Of a stretch of DNA of 64,000 nt, positions 39,032-48,389 are shown piece after piece (position 1 is the stretch's first letter; every line of letters begins with the position of its first letter). The position numbers and the translations under genes are program-made. Origin of the DNA: Streptomyces sp. Je 1-369 (GTDB lineage: Bacteria > Actinomycetota > Actinomycetes > Streptomycetales > Streptomycetaceae); NCBI RefSeq assembly GCF_026810505.1, contig NZ_CP101750.1, positions 4,897,925 to 4,961,924 of the forward strand, read 5' to 3'. The notes beneath the pieces were generated by a model. It ran no database searches, was not told where the DNA came from, and saw only the letters and a list, made by a program, of their open reading frames with translations.

Positions 39032-39637
39032 ATGACCGACCCGGTGACGCTGGACGGCGACGGCCTGATCGGCGAGTTCGACGAGAAGCGGGCCGAGAAC
39101 GCCGTACGCGAGCTGCTCATCGCCGTGGGGGAGGACCCCGACCGGGAAGGGCTGCGGGAGACCCCGGGACGCGTTGCGCGGGCGTACAGGGAGATATTCG
39201 CCGGGCTCTGGCAGAAGCCCGAGGACGTGCTGACGACGACATTCGATCTCGGCCACGACGAGATGGTCCTGGTGAAGGACATCGAGGTCACGTCCTGCTG
39301 CGAGCACCACCTCGTGCCGTTCCGCGGCGTGGCCCACGTGGGGTACATCCCGGCGACCAGCGGCAAGATCACCGGCCTGTCGAAGCTCGCCCGCCTCGTG
39401 GACGTGTACGCGCGCCGTCCGCAGGTGCAGGAGCGCATGACGACGCAGATCGCGGACTCGCTGATGGAGATCCTGGAGCCGCGCGGCGTCATCGTCGTCG
39501 TGGAGTGCGAGCACATGTGCATGTCGATGCGCGGCATCCGCAAGCCGGGTGCCAAGACCATCACCTCCGCGGTCCGCGGCCAGCTGCGCGACCCCGCGAC
39601 GCGCAACGAGGCGATGAGTCTGATCATGGCCCGCTGA
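39032..39637 (+). CDS. folE: GTP cyclohydrolase I
   Basis: A 201-residue enzyme for the first step of folate synthesis, turning GTP into 7,8-dihydroneopterin triphosphate. Zinc ligands are visible in [10 protein letters not shown] and [11 protein letters not shown]; the GTP-binding [25 protein letters not shown] segment is intact. Length is normal for bacterial FolE. It is separated from folP/folB/folK by an aldo/keto reductase and a DUF3180 gene, and those folate genes run in the opposite direction. Confidence 0.96.
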   Translation: MTDPVTLDGDGLIGEFDEKRAENAVRELLIAVGEDPDREGLRETPGRVARAYREIFAGLWQKPEDVLTTTFDLGHDEMVLVKDIEVTSCCEHHLVPFRGVAHVGYIPATSGKITGLSKLARLVDVYARRPQVQERMTTQIADSLMEILEPRGVIVVVECEHMCMSMRGIRKPGAKTITSAVRGQLRDPATRNEAMSLIMAR

Positions 39638-39728
39638 AGCCTTCGTTCCGCTTAACTCGTGTGTCGTGTGCGGCTGTTGTGGCCCAAAGTGGTGGACGGT
39701 GGAGGGGCGTGGCCGAAAGACTGCGTGT

Positions 39729-40733
39729 ATGACGAATACGAGCACGCAGTCCCTGCCCACCCGCAAGCTCGGCGACCTGGAGGTCTCCGCCCTCGGTTAC
39801 GGCGCCATGGTGCTCTCCCCGGGTGTCTACGGCGAGGTCGACGACGAGCGCGGCGAGCGGGCCCTCCTCGCGGCGGTCGAGGCGGGCGCCACGATCATCG
39901 ACACCTCCGACGGGTACGGCGTCGACGGCCACAACGAACGCCTCATCGGCAAGGCCCTGAGAGGGCGCCGCGACCAGGTCGCGATAGCCACCAAGTTCGG
40001 CTTCCGGCTGCCCGAGGGCGTGGAGCCGCACCCCTTCCCCATCGGTTACGCCTTCGGTGAGCTGGCGGTCAACGGCGACCCGAAGCACGTACGCGGCTAT
40101 GCCGAGGCGAGCCTGCGGGGCCTGGAGACGGAGTACATCGACCTGTACTACCCGCACTTCCCCGATCCGCAGATCCCCTTGGAGGACACCGTCGGGGCGG
40201 TCGCCGAGCTGATCAGGGAGGGGCTCGTCCGGCACCTGGGCCTCTCGAACGTGACGGCGGCCCAGCTGCGGGCCGCGCACGCCGTGCACCCCGTGTCGGC
40301 GGTGCAGATCGAGTGGTCGATGTGGAAGCCCGCCGAGCCGGAACTCCTCGCGGCGGCGCGCGAGCTCGGCGTCGGGCTCGTGCCGTGGTCGCCGCTGGGC
40401 GCCGGCTTCCTCACCGGCACCGTCGGCCAGGTCACCGAGGGCGACTTCCGGCAGAACGCGCCGCGCTTCGACGCGGCGAACCTGAAGGCCAACAACGACC
40501 GCTTCGCGCCCGTGCGGGGCGTCGCGCAGGAACTGGACATCACCCCGGCGCAGCTGGCGCTCGCCTGGCTGCTGCACCAGGACCCGAACGTGGTGCCGAT
40601 CCCCGGCAGCCGTACGCCGAAGCACATCGAGGAGAACCTCGCGGCCGCGCACGTACGTCTGGACGCGGACGTCCTCGGGCGCCTGGAGCGGATCCTGGGC
40701 GAGACGCAGGTCGAGGGCGGCACGCTGCTGTAG
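39729..40733 (+). CDS. Aldo/keto reductase
   Basis: A 334-residue NADPH-dependent aldo/keto reductase of the TIM-barrel superfamily. The catalytic tetrad is recognisable: Asp in DTSDGYG, the Tyr of that segment, Lys in IATKFG and His in LYYPHFPD. The C-terminal phosphate-binding IPGSRTPKHIEEN sequence fits NADP(H). I start at ATG 39729 (GAAAG lies 9 bases before); a longer frame from 39666 would add a Cys-rich, non-homologous leader. Substrate unknown. It converges on the DUF3180 gene. Confidence 0.88.
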   Translation: MTNTSTQSLPTRKLGDLEVSALGYGAMVLSPGVYGEVDDERGERALLAAVEAGATIIDTSDGYGVDGHNERLIGKALRGRRDQVAIATKFGFRLPEGVEPHPFPIGYAFGELAVNGDPKHVRGYAEASLRGLETEYIDLYYPHFPDPQIPLEDTVGAVAELIREGLVRHLGLSNVTAAQLRAAHAVHPVSAVQIEWSMWKPAEPELLAAARELGVGLVPWSPLGAGFLTGTVGQVTEGDFRQNAPRFDAANLKANNDRFAPVRGVAQELDITPAQLALAWLLHQDPNVVPIPGSRTPKHIEENLAAAHVRLDADVLGRLERILGETQVEGGTLL

Positions 40734-40751
40734 CGCCCGCCTGACGGGCGC
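40733..40751. terminator. Short bidirectional hairpin terminator
   Basis: Arms GCGCCCG and CGGGCGC enclose the loop CCTGA. The hairpin starts at the last base of the aldo/keto reductase stop codon and lies between two convergent genes. Confidence 0.55.
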
Positions 40752-40768
40752 ACGCGTTTCGAGAGGTC

Positions 40769-41254
40769 CTACGCCGCCGCGGTCGTCTCGCCGTTCTCGT
40801 CGTCGTCCTCGGGGAGCTTGCAGACCCGCTCCATGAAGAAGGCGGCCGCTATGACCGCGATGCCCATGAGGACCGAGAGCCCCGCGTACACCGCCTGGTC
40901 GCGGCGGGGCGGAATGTCGAGGAACTCCAGGAGGAACGCGCCCGTCCCGCCGTACATCCCCGCGACCAGCGCGGCGACCAGGGCGCTCGCCTGGCCGAAG
41001 ACGACGGCGCGGGCGGCCATCATCGGCTCGACACCCTTCGCGCCGGGGCGCCGCTCGCGCTGGGCCCGAAGCCGGGCGCGCAGGGAGAGCGCCGTCGCGA
41101 GGAGGGTGACGGCGATGACCGCGAGCACGATGGGCGCGGCCAGCGGCACCCGCGGCAGCGAGCCGACGGAGTCCCAGAGGCGGGCGCCCGACCAGGACAG
41201 CACTCCGGCCACGAGGAAGAGGCCGACCAGTGTCCTGATGCGCAGTTCCTTCAC
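40769..41254 (-). CDS. DUF3180 membrane protein
   Basis: A 161-residue protein with four hydrophobic helices (about 8-24, 38-57, 80-100, 120-140) and a charged cytoplasmic loop (RARLRAQRERRPGAKG). It matches what I know of DUF3180, an actinobacterial family found next to folate genes; its function is unknown. It lies 47 bases downstream of folK on the same strand and is probably the last gene of the folP-folK transcription unit. Confidence 0.8.
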   Translation of the reverse strand: MKELRIRTLVGLFLVAGVLSWSGARLWDSVGSLPRVPLAAPIVLAVIAVTLLATALSLRARLRAQRERRPGAKGVEPMMAARAVVFGQASALVAALVAGMYGGTGAFLLEFLDIPPRRDQAVYAGLSVLMGIAVIAAAFFMERVCKLPEDDDENGETTAAA

Positions 41255-41301
41255 GGGTGACCCTTCATCGGCTTGCTTACCTCGACCGCCTTCTCCAACG
41301 A

Positions 41302-41913
41302 CTACTCGGGCAGTCGGAGTTCCAGGTCGGCGCGGGGAGCCACACCGTCCCGGGTGACCGCCTCGAGCAGCTTCGCGACCGGGCCCCGGCCGGTCAGCTG
41401 GGCCTCCGGTTCCACATCGTGCCAGGGAGCGAGGACGAAGGCGCGCTCGTGGGCGCGCGGGTGGGGCAGCGTGAGGGCCGGGTCGTCGGAGACCACGTCC
41501 GCGTACGCCACGATGTCCACGTCGATGGTGCGCGGGCCCCAGCGCTCGTCCCGCACGCGGTGGAAGGCCTCCTCGACCGCCTGCGCGCGCTCCAGGAGCG
41601 AGGCGGGCGGCAGGGTCGTCTTCACCACGACGACCGCGTTGAAGTACGAGGGCTGGCTGCCGGGGTCGACGCCCCAGGGCTCGGTCTCGTACACCGGAGA
41701 GACCGCCTTGACCCGCAGGCCGGGGGTGTCCTCCAGGGCGTCGATGGCGCCCTGGAGCGTCTCCAGGCGGTTGCCGAGGTTGCTGCCGAGGGAGATCACG
41801 GCGCGCTTGGGGTTGGACAGGGTCGTGTCCGCGGCGTCCACCTGCGCGACGACGGAGGTGGGCACCGGCTGGACGGTGGGGTCGCTCTGACCCGCTTTGA
41901 AGGGCGCAGTCAT
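41302..41913 (-). CDS. folK: 2-amino-4-hydroxy-6-hydroxymethyldihydropteridine pyrophosphokinase
   Basis: A 203-residue HPPK, which transfers pyrophosphate from ATP to 6-hydroxymethyl-7,8-dihydropterin in folate synthesis. Family motifs: ISLGSNLGNR near 40, VYETEPWG, the FNAVV strand, and RWGPRTIDVDI with the metal-binding Asp pair, followed by LPHPRAHERAFVL. The N-terminal 35 residues are an unconserved extension. The ATG overlaps the folB stop by 4 bases. Confidence 0.95.
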   Translation of the reverse strand: MTAPFKAGQSDPTVQPVPTSVVAQVDAADTTLSNPKRAVISLGSNLGNRLETLQGAIDALEDTPGLRVKAVSPVYETEPWGVDPGSQPSYFNAVVVVKTTLPPASLLERAQAVEEAFHRVRDERWGPRTIDVDIVAYADVVSDDPALTLPHPRAHERAFVLAPWHDVEPEAQLTGRGPVAKLLEAVTRDGVAPRADLELRLPE

Positions 41914-42269
41914 ACTCGGCTCCGGGTGATGGTGACGGTCACGTCGTCGAACGGGACGGTGATCGGGGCGTCCGGCTTGTGCACGCAGACCTCGACCTCC
42001 AGAACTCCGTCGTGCTTGAGACACGCCTGGGCGATGCGCTCCGAGAGCGTCTCGATGAGGTCGACGGGTTCGCCCTCGACGACGGCCACGACCTCTTCGG
42101 CCACGACTCCGTAGTGCACGGTCTTCGCCAGGTCGTCGTCGGCCGCGGCCGCTCGCGTGTCCAGACCAAGCACCAGGTCCACGATGAAGGTCTGGCCCTC
42201 TTCGCGCTCCCGCGGATAGACACCGTGGTGCCCGCGGGCCTTGAGGCCGCGCAGCGCGACACGATCCAC
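41910..42269 (-). CDS. folB: Dihydroneopterin aldolase
   Basis: A 119-residue aldolase converting 7,8-dihydroneopterin to 6-hydroxymethyl-7,8-dihydropterin and glycolaldehyde. It has ARGHHGVYPREREEGQTF at the N-terminus, the substrate-binding Glu in VDLIETLSERIA and the conserved Lys in VHKPDAPI. The GTG at 42269 is chosen because AGGAG precedes it by eight bases; longer in-frame starts would add sequence not found in the family. Coupled to folK by an ATGA overlap. Confidence 0.94.
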   Translation of the reverse strand: MDRVALRGLKARGHHGVYPREREEGQTFIVDLVLGLDTRAAAADDDLAKTVHYGVVAEEVVAVVEGEPVDLIETLSERIAQACLKHDGVLEVEVCVHKPDAPITVPFDDVTVTITRSRV

Positions 42270-42424
42270 GCGAATCACTCCTGCAATCGTCGGTATCGGC
42301 AGGCCTGTACCGAGTGCGGTCGGCACACCAGCCTCGATCGAATCTACCTGCGAGCACTGACAGCACTCGCCCGCGGGGCCCGTCGGGCGCCTCGGCACAC
42401 ACTGATCAGTGGGCGCCTACCCAC

Positions 42425-42970
42425 TCAGGTGGGGGTCTCCTCATCCTCTTCGTCATCGGTTTCCGCGAGGACCGGTGACGCGTGGTGCGACCAGAGCTTC
42501 CAGCCGTCGGGTGTGCGGCGAAACACATTGGTGGCGACCACGAGCTGGCCCACGAGCGGGCCGAGCTCGCCGCCGCCCTCCGGGGGCGGGCCGCCGCTGA
42601 GGATGTTCTCGGTGCACGTCACCAGAGCGGTGTCGCCGGCCACGCCGACCTTCAGGTCGGTGAGGAAGAACTGGATGTACTCGGTGTTCGCCATGATCAG
42701 CGCGTACGACCTGAGGACCTCGCCGCGGCCCGTCAGGACCGGCCAGCCGGGGTGGACGCAGGAGACGGCGTCACCGGCCGTGTCGCCGTCCTGGGCGCCT
42801 TCGGCGTCCTCGGCGTCCTCGGCGTCCTCCGTGCCGCCCGAGCTCTCCGGGGTGTCCTCGGAGTCCAGCCAGAGGTCGGACACCTCGTCGAAGTCGCCGC
42901 GTTCCAGTGCTTCGTAGAACGCCGTGTTGGCGAGTTGTACCTGCTCGATGTCGGTCCTCGCGGCGGTCAC
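42425..42970 (-). CDS. NTF2-like (SnoaL/DUF4440-type) small protein
   Basis: A 181-residue protein with the cone-shaped NTF2-like fold signature: an N-terminal helix NTAFYEALERGDFDEVSDLW, then HPGWPVLTGRGEVLRSY, a beta-rich half and a W-containing C-terminus (DGWKLWSHHASPV). A long acidic insert (EDAEDAEDAEGAQDGD) interrupts the domain near 50. No enzyme activity can be assigned. The GTG overlaps the folP stop (GTGA), so it belongs to the folate operon; 155 bases separate it from folB. Confidence 0.8.
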   Translation of the reverse strand: MTAARTDIEQVQLANTAFYEALERGDFDEVSDLWLDSEDTPESSGGTEDAEDAEDAEGAQDGDTAGDAVSCVHPGWPVLTGRGEVLRSYALIMANTEYIQFFLTDLKVGVAGDTALVTCTENILSGGPPPEGGGELGPLVGQLVVATNVFRRTPDGWKLWSHHASPVLAETDDEEDEETPT

Positions 42971-43839
42971 CGAGGGCCGCCAGCCGCGCCGGTCACGGCA
43001 CGGGCGACGCGGACCGCGTCGGCGGTCGCCCGCACCTCGTGCACGCGGACCGCCCAGGCGCCCTGGTGGGCGGCGATGGCGGAGACGGCGGCGGTGGCGG
43101 CGTCGCGCTCGCGGGCGGGCGGCGGGGCGCCCTCCGGGCCCGCGAGGACCCGGCCGAGGAAGCGCTTGCGGGAGGCGGCGACGAGGATCGGGTGGCCGAG
43201 CCCGCGCAGCCGCTTCAGGTGGGCGAGGAGCGTCAGGTCGTGCTCGGCCTCCTTGGAGAACCCGAGGCCCGGGTCGACGACTATGCGCTCCGGGGCGATG
43301 CCGCCCTCTATGGCAGCCTCCACGCGCGCGTGGAGCTCGTCGACGACTTCGGAGAGCACGTTCTCGTAGTGCGGCTTCGCGTGGATGTCGGTGAGGAAGC
43401 CGCGCCAGTGCATGACCACGAAGGGGGCGTGCGCGGCCGCGACCGCCGGGACCATGCGCGGGTCGGCGAGGCCGCCGCTGACGTCGTTGACGAGGGCGGC
43501 GCCCGCCGCGAGCGCCTGCTCGGCGACGGTGGCGCGCATCGTGTCCACGGAGACCGTGACGCCCTCGGCGGCCAGGCCCCGCACGACGGGCACGACGCGC
43601 TTGAGCTCCTCGTCCTCGTCCACGCGGGGGGCGCCGGGGCGGGTGGACTCGCCGCCGACGTCGACGAGGTCGGCGCCCTGCGCGACCAGGTCGATGCCGT
43701 GCTTGACGGCGGCCGTCGTGTCGAACCAGCGGCCGCCGTCGGAGAAGGAGTCCGGCGTCACGTTCACCACGCCCATGACCGCACAGCGGTCCCACTCCGG
43801 CAGTCCCTGGACCGATCCCCGCCCGCGCAACGTACTCAT
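42967..43839 (-). CDS. folP: Dihydropteroate synthase
   Basis: A 290-residue enzyme joining 6-hydroxymethyl-7,8-dihydropterin pyrophosphate to p-aminobenzoate; the sulfonamide target. It shows MGVVNVTPDSFSDGG, DVGGESTRPGA, VSVDTMRA, NDVSGG and the C-terminal ASRKRFLG and RVHEV motifs of the TIM barrel. Start ATG has GGAGG upstream. A loop insert (GPEGAPPPARER) occurs between the last motifs. It heads the folP, NTF2-like, folB, folK run. Confidence 0.96.
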   Translation of the reverse strand: MSTLRGRGSVQGLPEWDRCAVMGVVNVTPDSFSDGGRWFDTTAAVKHGIDLVAQGADLVDVGGESTRPGAPRVDEDEELKRVVPVVRGLAAEGVTVSVDTMRATVAEQALAAGAALVNDVSGGLADPRMVPAVAAAHAPFVVMHWRGFLTDIHAKPHYENVLSEVVDELHARVEAAIEGGIAPERIVVDPGLGFSKEAEHDLTLLAHLKRLRGLGHPILVAASRKRFLGRVLAGPEGAPPPARERDAATAAVSAIAAHQGAWAVRVHEVRATADAVRVARAVTGAAGGPR

Positions 43840-43869
43840 ACCTCCAGCCTAGGCCCGGAAGCGGCGCGA

Positions 43870-45714
43870 TTACGCCGCCTGGACCTCCCGCTCGGCGGCC
43901 CGGTGCGGGCAGGGGCGGCGCTGGAGCGTGCCCCGGCGCAGGAAGCGCGGCAGGGCGAGCGTGACGAAGCCCTCGGCCTGCATCGCGGCGAAGCCGATGC
44001 GGGGGAGGTCCTTGCTGGAGCGGTAGACGACGAAGCGGGGCTCCCAGCGGGGGCGGAACTTCGCGTTGAACTTGTACAGGGACTCGATCTGGAACCAGCG
44101 AGACAGGAAGACGAGCAGGCCCCGCCAGGCGCGCAGGACCGGACCCGCGCCGATCTTCTCGCCGCGGGCGAGGGCCGCGCGGAACATGGCGAAGTTGAGG
44201 GACACGCGCGCGATGCCGAGCTTCGGGGCCGCCTGGAGGGCGGCCACGATGAGGAGCTCGTTCATGCCGGGGTCGGCCGCGCGGTCACGGCGCATGAGGT
44301 CGAGGGAGACGCCGTCCTTGCCCCACGGGACGAAGTGGAGGACGGCCTTCAGGTCGCCGTAGGGGCCCGGCTCCTCGTCCGCCTTGTGGGCGGTGGCGAT
44401 CAGACAGTCGCCGTCGTCCGGGTCGCCGATGCGGCCGAGGGCCATCGAGAAGCCGCGCTCGGTGTCGGTGCCGCGCCAGTCCTCGGCGGCCCGCTGGATC
44501 CGGGTGAGCTCCTGTTCGCCCAGGTCACGGATGCGCCGTACGCGCGTCTCGTAGCCATTGCGCTCGATCCGCTTGACCATCTGGCGTACGTTGCGCATCG
44601 CACGCCCGGACAGGGAGAAATCCGCGACGTCCACCACCGCCTCGTCACCCAGTTCCAGGGCGTCGAGGCCGGTCTCGCGGGTCCAGACCTCGCCGCCCGT
44701 CTCGGAGCAGCCCATGACGGCCGGCGTCCAGGAGTGGGCCTTCGCCTCGTCCATGAAGCGCTCGATCGCGCCGGGCCACGCCTCGACGTCGCCGATCGGG
44801 TCGCCGCTGGCGAGCATCACTCCGGAGACGACGCGGTAGGTGACGGCGGCCTTGCCGCTGGGGGAGAAGACGACGCCCTTGTCGCGGCGGAGCGCGAAGT
44901 GGCCGAGGGAGTCACGGCCGCCGTGCTTGTCGAGCAGCGCGCGCAGCTTCGTCTCGTCGTCCTCGGTGAGGCGCGCGGCGGGGTGCTCGGGGCGGAAGGC
45001 CAGGTAGATGGTGGTGAGGGCGGTGAGCATGCCGAGGGCGCCGAGGGAGAAACCGACCGTCCAGGACGTGCGTCCGTAGTAGTCGACCGGGCCTTCGAAG
45101 CCGAAGAGTCCGTAGAGGACGTGTTCCAGGCGCTCCGTGATGCTGGGGTCCCCGATGACCTTGCCGGGGTGGACGCTGACGATCACCAGGCCCAGCAGAA
45201 TCGATCCGGCACCGAGGAGGACGAAGTTGGCAAGGGCACGCCAGCGGCTGCGCGGATCGGGCAGCGCGGTGAACTCACTCCGATGGCGCAACAGCAGTGC
45301 GAGGAGCGCGATCGAGATCACGACGCCGATGACCGAGTGCCGGTACGCGAACTGCGCCGCGGCACCCGCGGGCAGCAGCACCACGGCGGCCCGCCAGGCC
45401 CGCCTCTTGTGGCGCCGCAGGCCGTGCGCGAGCAGCAGCAGCAGGATGCCGGAGCTGAGCGCGAGCGCGGCGGCGAAGGGGCCGAGCGCGCCGGGCAGCA
45501 CCTCGGCGATGGCGTGCATGCGGCTGTGCCGGAAGCGGGGGAAGACCCCTGCCGCGACGTTCAGGAGGCCGACGAGGGTGCAGGCTCTGGCGACCAGCGT
45601 GGGCACCGCCTCAGGGCGCGGGCCGCGCAGCACCTTGTGCAGTCGGCTGTCGCGGTGGCGCACCTCACTGTCCGGAACCCCGCCCGACATTTCCCCATCT
45701 ATCCTGACAGACAT
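43870..45714 (-). CDS. Membrane lysyltransferase-like protein (MprF/LysX, DUF2156 domain)
   Basis: A 614-residue protein with about six transmembrane helices (40-240) and a cytoplasmic DUF2156 (GNAT-fold) domain (260-590), the layout of the actinobacterial MprF/LysX N-terminal and catalytic parts. MprF enzymes transfer an amino acid from aminoacyl-tRNA to phosphatidylglycerol, which lowers membrane negative charge. Catalytic-domain motifs include VVFSPSGKAAVTYRVVSGVMLASGDPIG and MNELLI...SLNFAMFR. There is no fused lysyl-tRNA synthetase. The gene starts 31 bases upstream of folP and may be cotranscribed. Amino acid specificity cannot be read. Confidence 0.8.
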   Translation of the reverse strand: MSVRIDGEMSGGVPDSEVRHRDSRLHKVLRGPRPEAVPTLVARACTLVGLLNVAAGVFPRFRHSRMHAIAEVLPGALGPFAAALALSSGILLLLLAHGLRRHKRRAWRAAVVLLPAGAAAQFAYRHSVIGVVISIALLALLLRHRSEFTALPDPRSRWRALANFVLLGAGSILLGLVIVSVHPGKVIGDPSITERLEHVLYGLFGFEGPVDYYGRTSWTVGFSLGALGMLTALTTIYLAFRPEHPAARLTEDDETKLRALLDKHGGRDSLGHFALRRDKGVVFSPSGKAAVTYRVVSGVMLASGDPIGDVEAWPGAIERFMDEAKAHSWTPAVMGCSETGGEVWTRETGLDALELGDEAVVDVADFSLSGRAMRNVRQMVKRIERNGYETRVRRIRDLGEQELTRIQRAAEDWRGTDTERGFSMALGRIGDPDDGDCLIATAHKADEEPGPYGDLKAVLHFVPWGKDGVSLDLMRRDRAADPGMNELLIVAALQAAPKLGIARVSLNFAMFRAALARGEKIGAGPVLRAWRGLLVFLSRWFQIESLYKFNAKFRPRWEPRFVVYRSSKDLPRIGFAAMQAEGFVTLALPRFLRRGTLQRRPCPHRAAEREVQAA

Positions 45715-45950
45715 CGCATCCCGTAGTTCTGCGAGAGAGCTTTAATCCGGTGCCAAAAGCGCATCCGGCTACATTGCGCCCTCTAGGACGGTCCTTCAGG
45801 GAGACGGGTTCATTCCCGACCGGAAACGGCTGGAAATGCTCTGGCAGGCCCCGGCGGGCCCGCGGCATCTCCGCCGGCCGGACCGTCCAGGGTCCGGTCA
45901 AGCCGAGGCACGTGCCCGGCACAGGTTAGAAAGCGCAGGCAGAACTCCCC

Positions 45951-47069
45951 ATGGGTCTCACGAGCAACAAGGTCCTCGCCCTTGCGGTCTTGCTGGCGGT
46001 GCTGTTCTTCGTCGGCACGATCTGGCTCTGGCCGCGGCTCGCCCGCCGCAGCTGGAAGGCGGTCGTGGGCCGTGTAGGGCTGCTCCTCGCCACCCAGATC
46101 GCGGTCTTCGCCTCGGTGGGCCTGTCGGCCAACCAGGCCTTCGGCTTCTACGCCACCTGGGCCGACCTCTTCGGCCAGGAGACGGCGCCCGGAGTGGTGG
46201 TGGACCACGATCCGGCCAAAGGAGAAGGGCCCGTCAAGGTCGTCGACACCCAGACCGTGAACGTGCCGGGCGGCGGCCGCCCCTCCGTCGGGGGCCAGAT
46301 CCAGAAGATCGAGGTCGGCGGACAGGAGTCCAAAATAGGCAGCCCCGCCTACGTCTACCTGCCGCCCGAGTACTTCCAGCCGCAGCACAAGGACCGCAAG
46401 TTCCCCGCGTCCGTGGTGCTCACCGGCTACCCGGGCACCGCGGAGGCGCTCATCAAGGGCCTGCACTATCCGCAGACCGCCCACAAGCAGGCGGCCGACG
46501 GCAAGATGCAGCCGATGATCCTCGTCATGATGCGGCCGACCGTGGCGCCGCCGCGCGACACCGAGTGCGTGGACGTGCCGGGCGGGCCGCAGACCGAGAC
46601 GTTCTTCGCCAAGGACCTGCCGAAAGCGATATCCGACCACTACAGGGTGGGCGGCAAGGGACAGAACTGGGGCGTCATCGGCGACTCCACCGGCGGCTAC
46701 TGCGCGCTGAAGCTCGCCATGCACCACCCGGGCACGTACGGGGCGGGAGCGGGTCTGTCCGCGTACTACAAGGCACCCATCGACGTCACCACGGGCGACC
46801 TGTTCCACGGCGACAAGGAGCGGAAGCAGCACGCCGACCTGGACTGGTACCTGGACCACATGCCGCCGCCCAAGACGTCCCTCCTCGTGACCACCAGCAA
46901 GAAGGGGGAGGGCAACTACAAGGACACCCTGAAGTTCATCGACAAGGTGAAGGCGCCCACGCGCGTCTCGTCGATCACGCTCGAGAGCGGCGGGCACAAC
47001 TTCAACACCTGGCGCCGGGAGATCCCGGCGACGCTGGAGTGGATCAGCGGACGGCTGAGCGCCGGGTGA
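45951..47069 (+). CDS. Membrane-anchored esterase D-type alpha/beta hydrolase
   Basis: A 372-residue protein with two N-terminal hydrophobic segments (about 9-28 and 42-60) and an extracellular alpha/beta-hydrolase domain resembling esterase D and mycolyltransferase-like proteins. The nucleophile elbow reads GDSTGGYCALKLA and a C-terminal GGHNFNTWR supplies the probable catalytic His. The domain boundaries near 125 (YVYLPPEYF) fit the family. Substrate unknown; cell-envelope esters are possible. It stops 7 bases before the convergent ABC ATPase gene. The 236-base gap upstream, shared with the mprF-like gene, should hold two divergent promoters, but I cannot place them. Confidence 0.82.
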   Translation: MGLTSNKVLALAVLLAVLFFVGTIWLWPRLARRSWKAVVGRVGLLLATQIAVFASVGLSANQAFGFYATWADLFGQETAPGVVVDHDPAKGEGPVKVVDTQTVNVPGGGRPSVGGQIQKIEVGGQESKIGSPAYVYLPPEYFQPQHKDRKFPASVVLTGYPGTAEALIKGLHYPQTAHKQAADGKMQPMILVMMRPTVAPPRDTECVDVPGGPQTETFFAKDLPKAISDHYRVGGKGQNWGVIGDSTGGYCALKLAMHHPGTYGAGAGLSAYYKAPIDVTTGDLFHGDKERKQHADLDWYLDHMPPPKTSLLVTTSKKGEGNYKDTLKFIDKVKAPTRVSSITLESGGHNFNTWRREIPATLEWISGRLSAG

Positions 47070-47076
47070 ACGCCGA

Positions 47077-48231
47077 CTAGGGCGTGATCGTTGCCACCGT
47101 CTCCAACTCGACCTCCGCGCGGGCGATGTCCCGCGCGTCCGCCGCCGTCGAGCGCCGCAGCGCCTCGTGCAGCCGGGTCGGTGTGAGCACACCCAGGAAG
47201 CGGCCCTCGCTGTCCTTGTCGATGACCGCGATCCAGCCCGCGTCGTGCTGCAGCATCGTCGCGAACGCCTGCTTCAGGCTCGCGCCGACCGGGAGCCACG
47301 CCTCCATGCGGCGGGCGTGCTCGCGGACCGTGCCGCTCTCCGCGCGCGCGTGCTCGGCCGAGAGCCAGCCGTGCAGGTTGTTCTCGCCGTCCAGGACGAC
47401 GGCCCAGCGCGCGTCGAGCTCCTTGGGCAGCGCGTCGTCGAGGTGCACCACGGGCGGCTGTTCCAGGTCGCCCTCCTCGATCGGTGTCACGGAGAGCCGC
47501 TTCAGGCCGCGGTCCGCGCCGACGAAGTCCGCGACGTAGTCGTTCGCGGGGGCCCCGAGGACCGTCGACGGAGTGTCGAACTGCTCGATGCTGCCGTGAC
47601 CGTAGACCGCGATGCGGTCCCCGAGGCGGACCGCCTCCTCGATGTCGTGCGTCACGAAGAGCACCGTCTTGCGCACGGCCTGCTGGAGCCGCAGGAACTC
47701 GTTCTGCAGGTGCTCGCGGACGACGGGGTCGACCGCGCCGAAGGGCTCGTCCATCAACAGCACCGGCGGGTCGGCGGCCAGGGCGCGGGCCACGCCCACG
47801 CGTTGGCGCTGGCCGCCCGAGAGCTGCTCGGGGTAGCGGTCACCGAAGACGGCGGGGTCGAGGCCGACCAGGTCGAGGAGTTCGGCGGCGCGCTCGCGGG
47901 CCTTGCCGCGCTTGACGCCGAGGAGATGCGGGACGGTCGCCGTGTTCTCCAGCACCGTCTTGTGCGGGAAGAGCCCGACCTGCTGGATGACATAGCCGAT
48001 GCGGCGCCGCAGTTGTACGGGATCGATTCCGGATATGTCGTCGCCGTCGACGAATATCCGGCCCTCGCTCGGCTCGATGAGCCGGTTCACCATTTTCATC
48101 GTCGTCGTCTTGCCGCAGCCCGACGGGCCGACGAGCGTGACCAGTTCGCCCTCGGCGACCTCGAAGGACAGATCGTCGACGGCCGTGGTGCCGTCCGCGT
48201 ACCGCTTGGTGACGTGCTCGAACCGGATCAT
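47077..48231 (-). CDS. Glycine betaine/proline-type ABC transporter ATPase with CBS domains (OpuCA-like)
   Basis: A 384-residue ATPase: Walker A GPSGCGKT at 35-42, signature LSGGQRQRVG, Walker B LLMDEPFGAVD and the switch His in FVTHDIEEA. A C-terminal region of two CBS domains (about 255-380) is present; in OpuA/OpuC-type importers these sense ionic strength. The start ATG 48231 has GGGGA before it. It is divergent from the two permease genes and the binding-protein gene, together a complete compatible-solute importer. Confidence 0.93.
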   Translation of the reverse strand: MIRFEHVTKRYADGTTAVDDLSFEVAEGELVTLVGPSGCGKTTTMKMVNRLIEPSEGRIFVDGDDISGIDPVQLRRRIGYVIQQVGLFPHKTVLENTATVPHLLGVKRGKARERAAELLDLVGLDPAVFGDRYPEQLSGGQRQRVGVARALAADPPVLLMDEPFGAVDPVVREHLQNEFLRLQQAVRKTVLFVTHDIEEAVRLGDRIAVYGHGSIEQFDTPSTVLGAPANDYVADFVGADRGLKRLSVTPIEEGDLEQPPVVHLDDALPKELDARWAVVLDGENNLHGWLSAEHARAESGTVREHARRMEAWLPVGASLKQAFATMLQHDAGWIAVIDKDSEGRFLGVLTPTRLHEALRRSTAADARDIARAEVELETVATITP

Positions 48232-48389
48232 GGTTCCCCATTGTGGAGGGCGGCGAGGGGCTGTGCGTGACGGGCGTGTTGCGGCCGTACAACGACTCAC
48301 TGCGATTGTCGGTGCCTCGCGTTAGGGTCGCCAGACACGGGGGGACGTGTGTACGGCATACGTCCGGGGATTCGGGGGAGGTGGGGCGC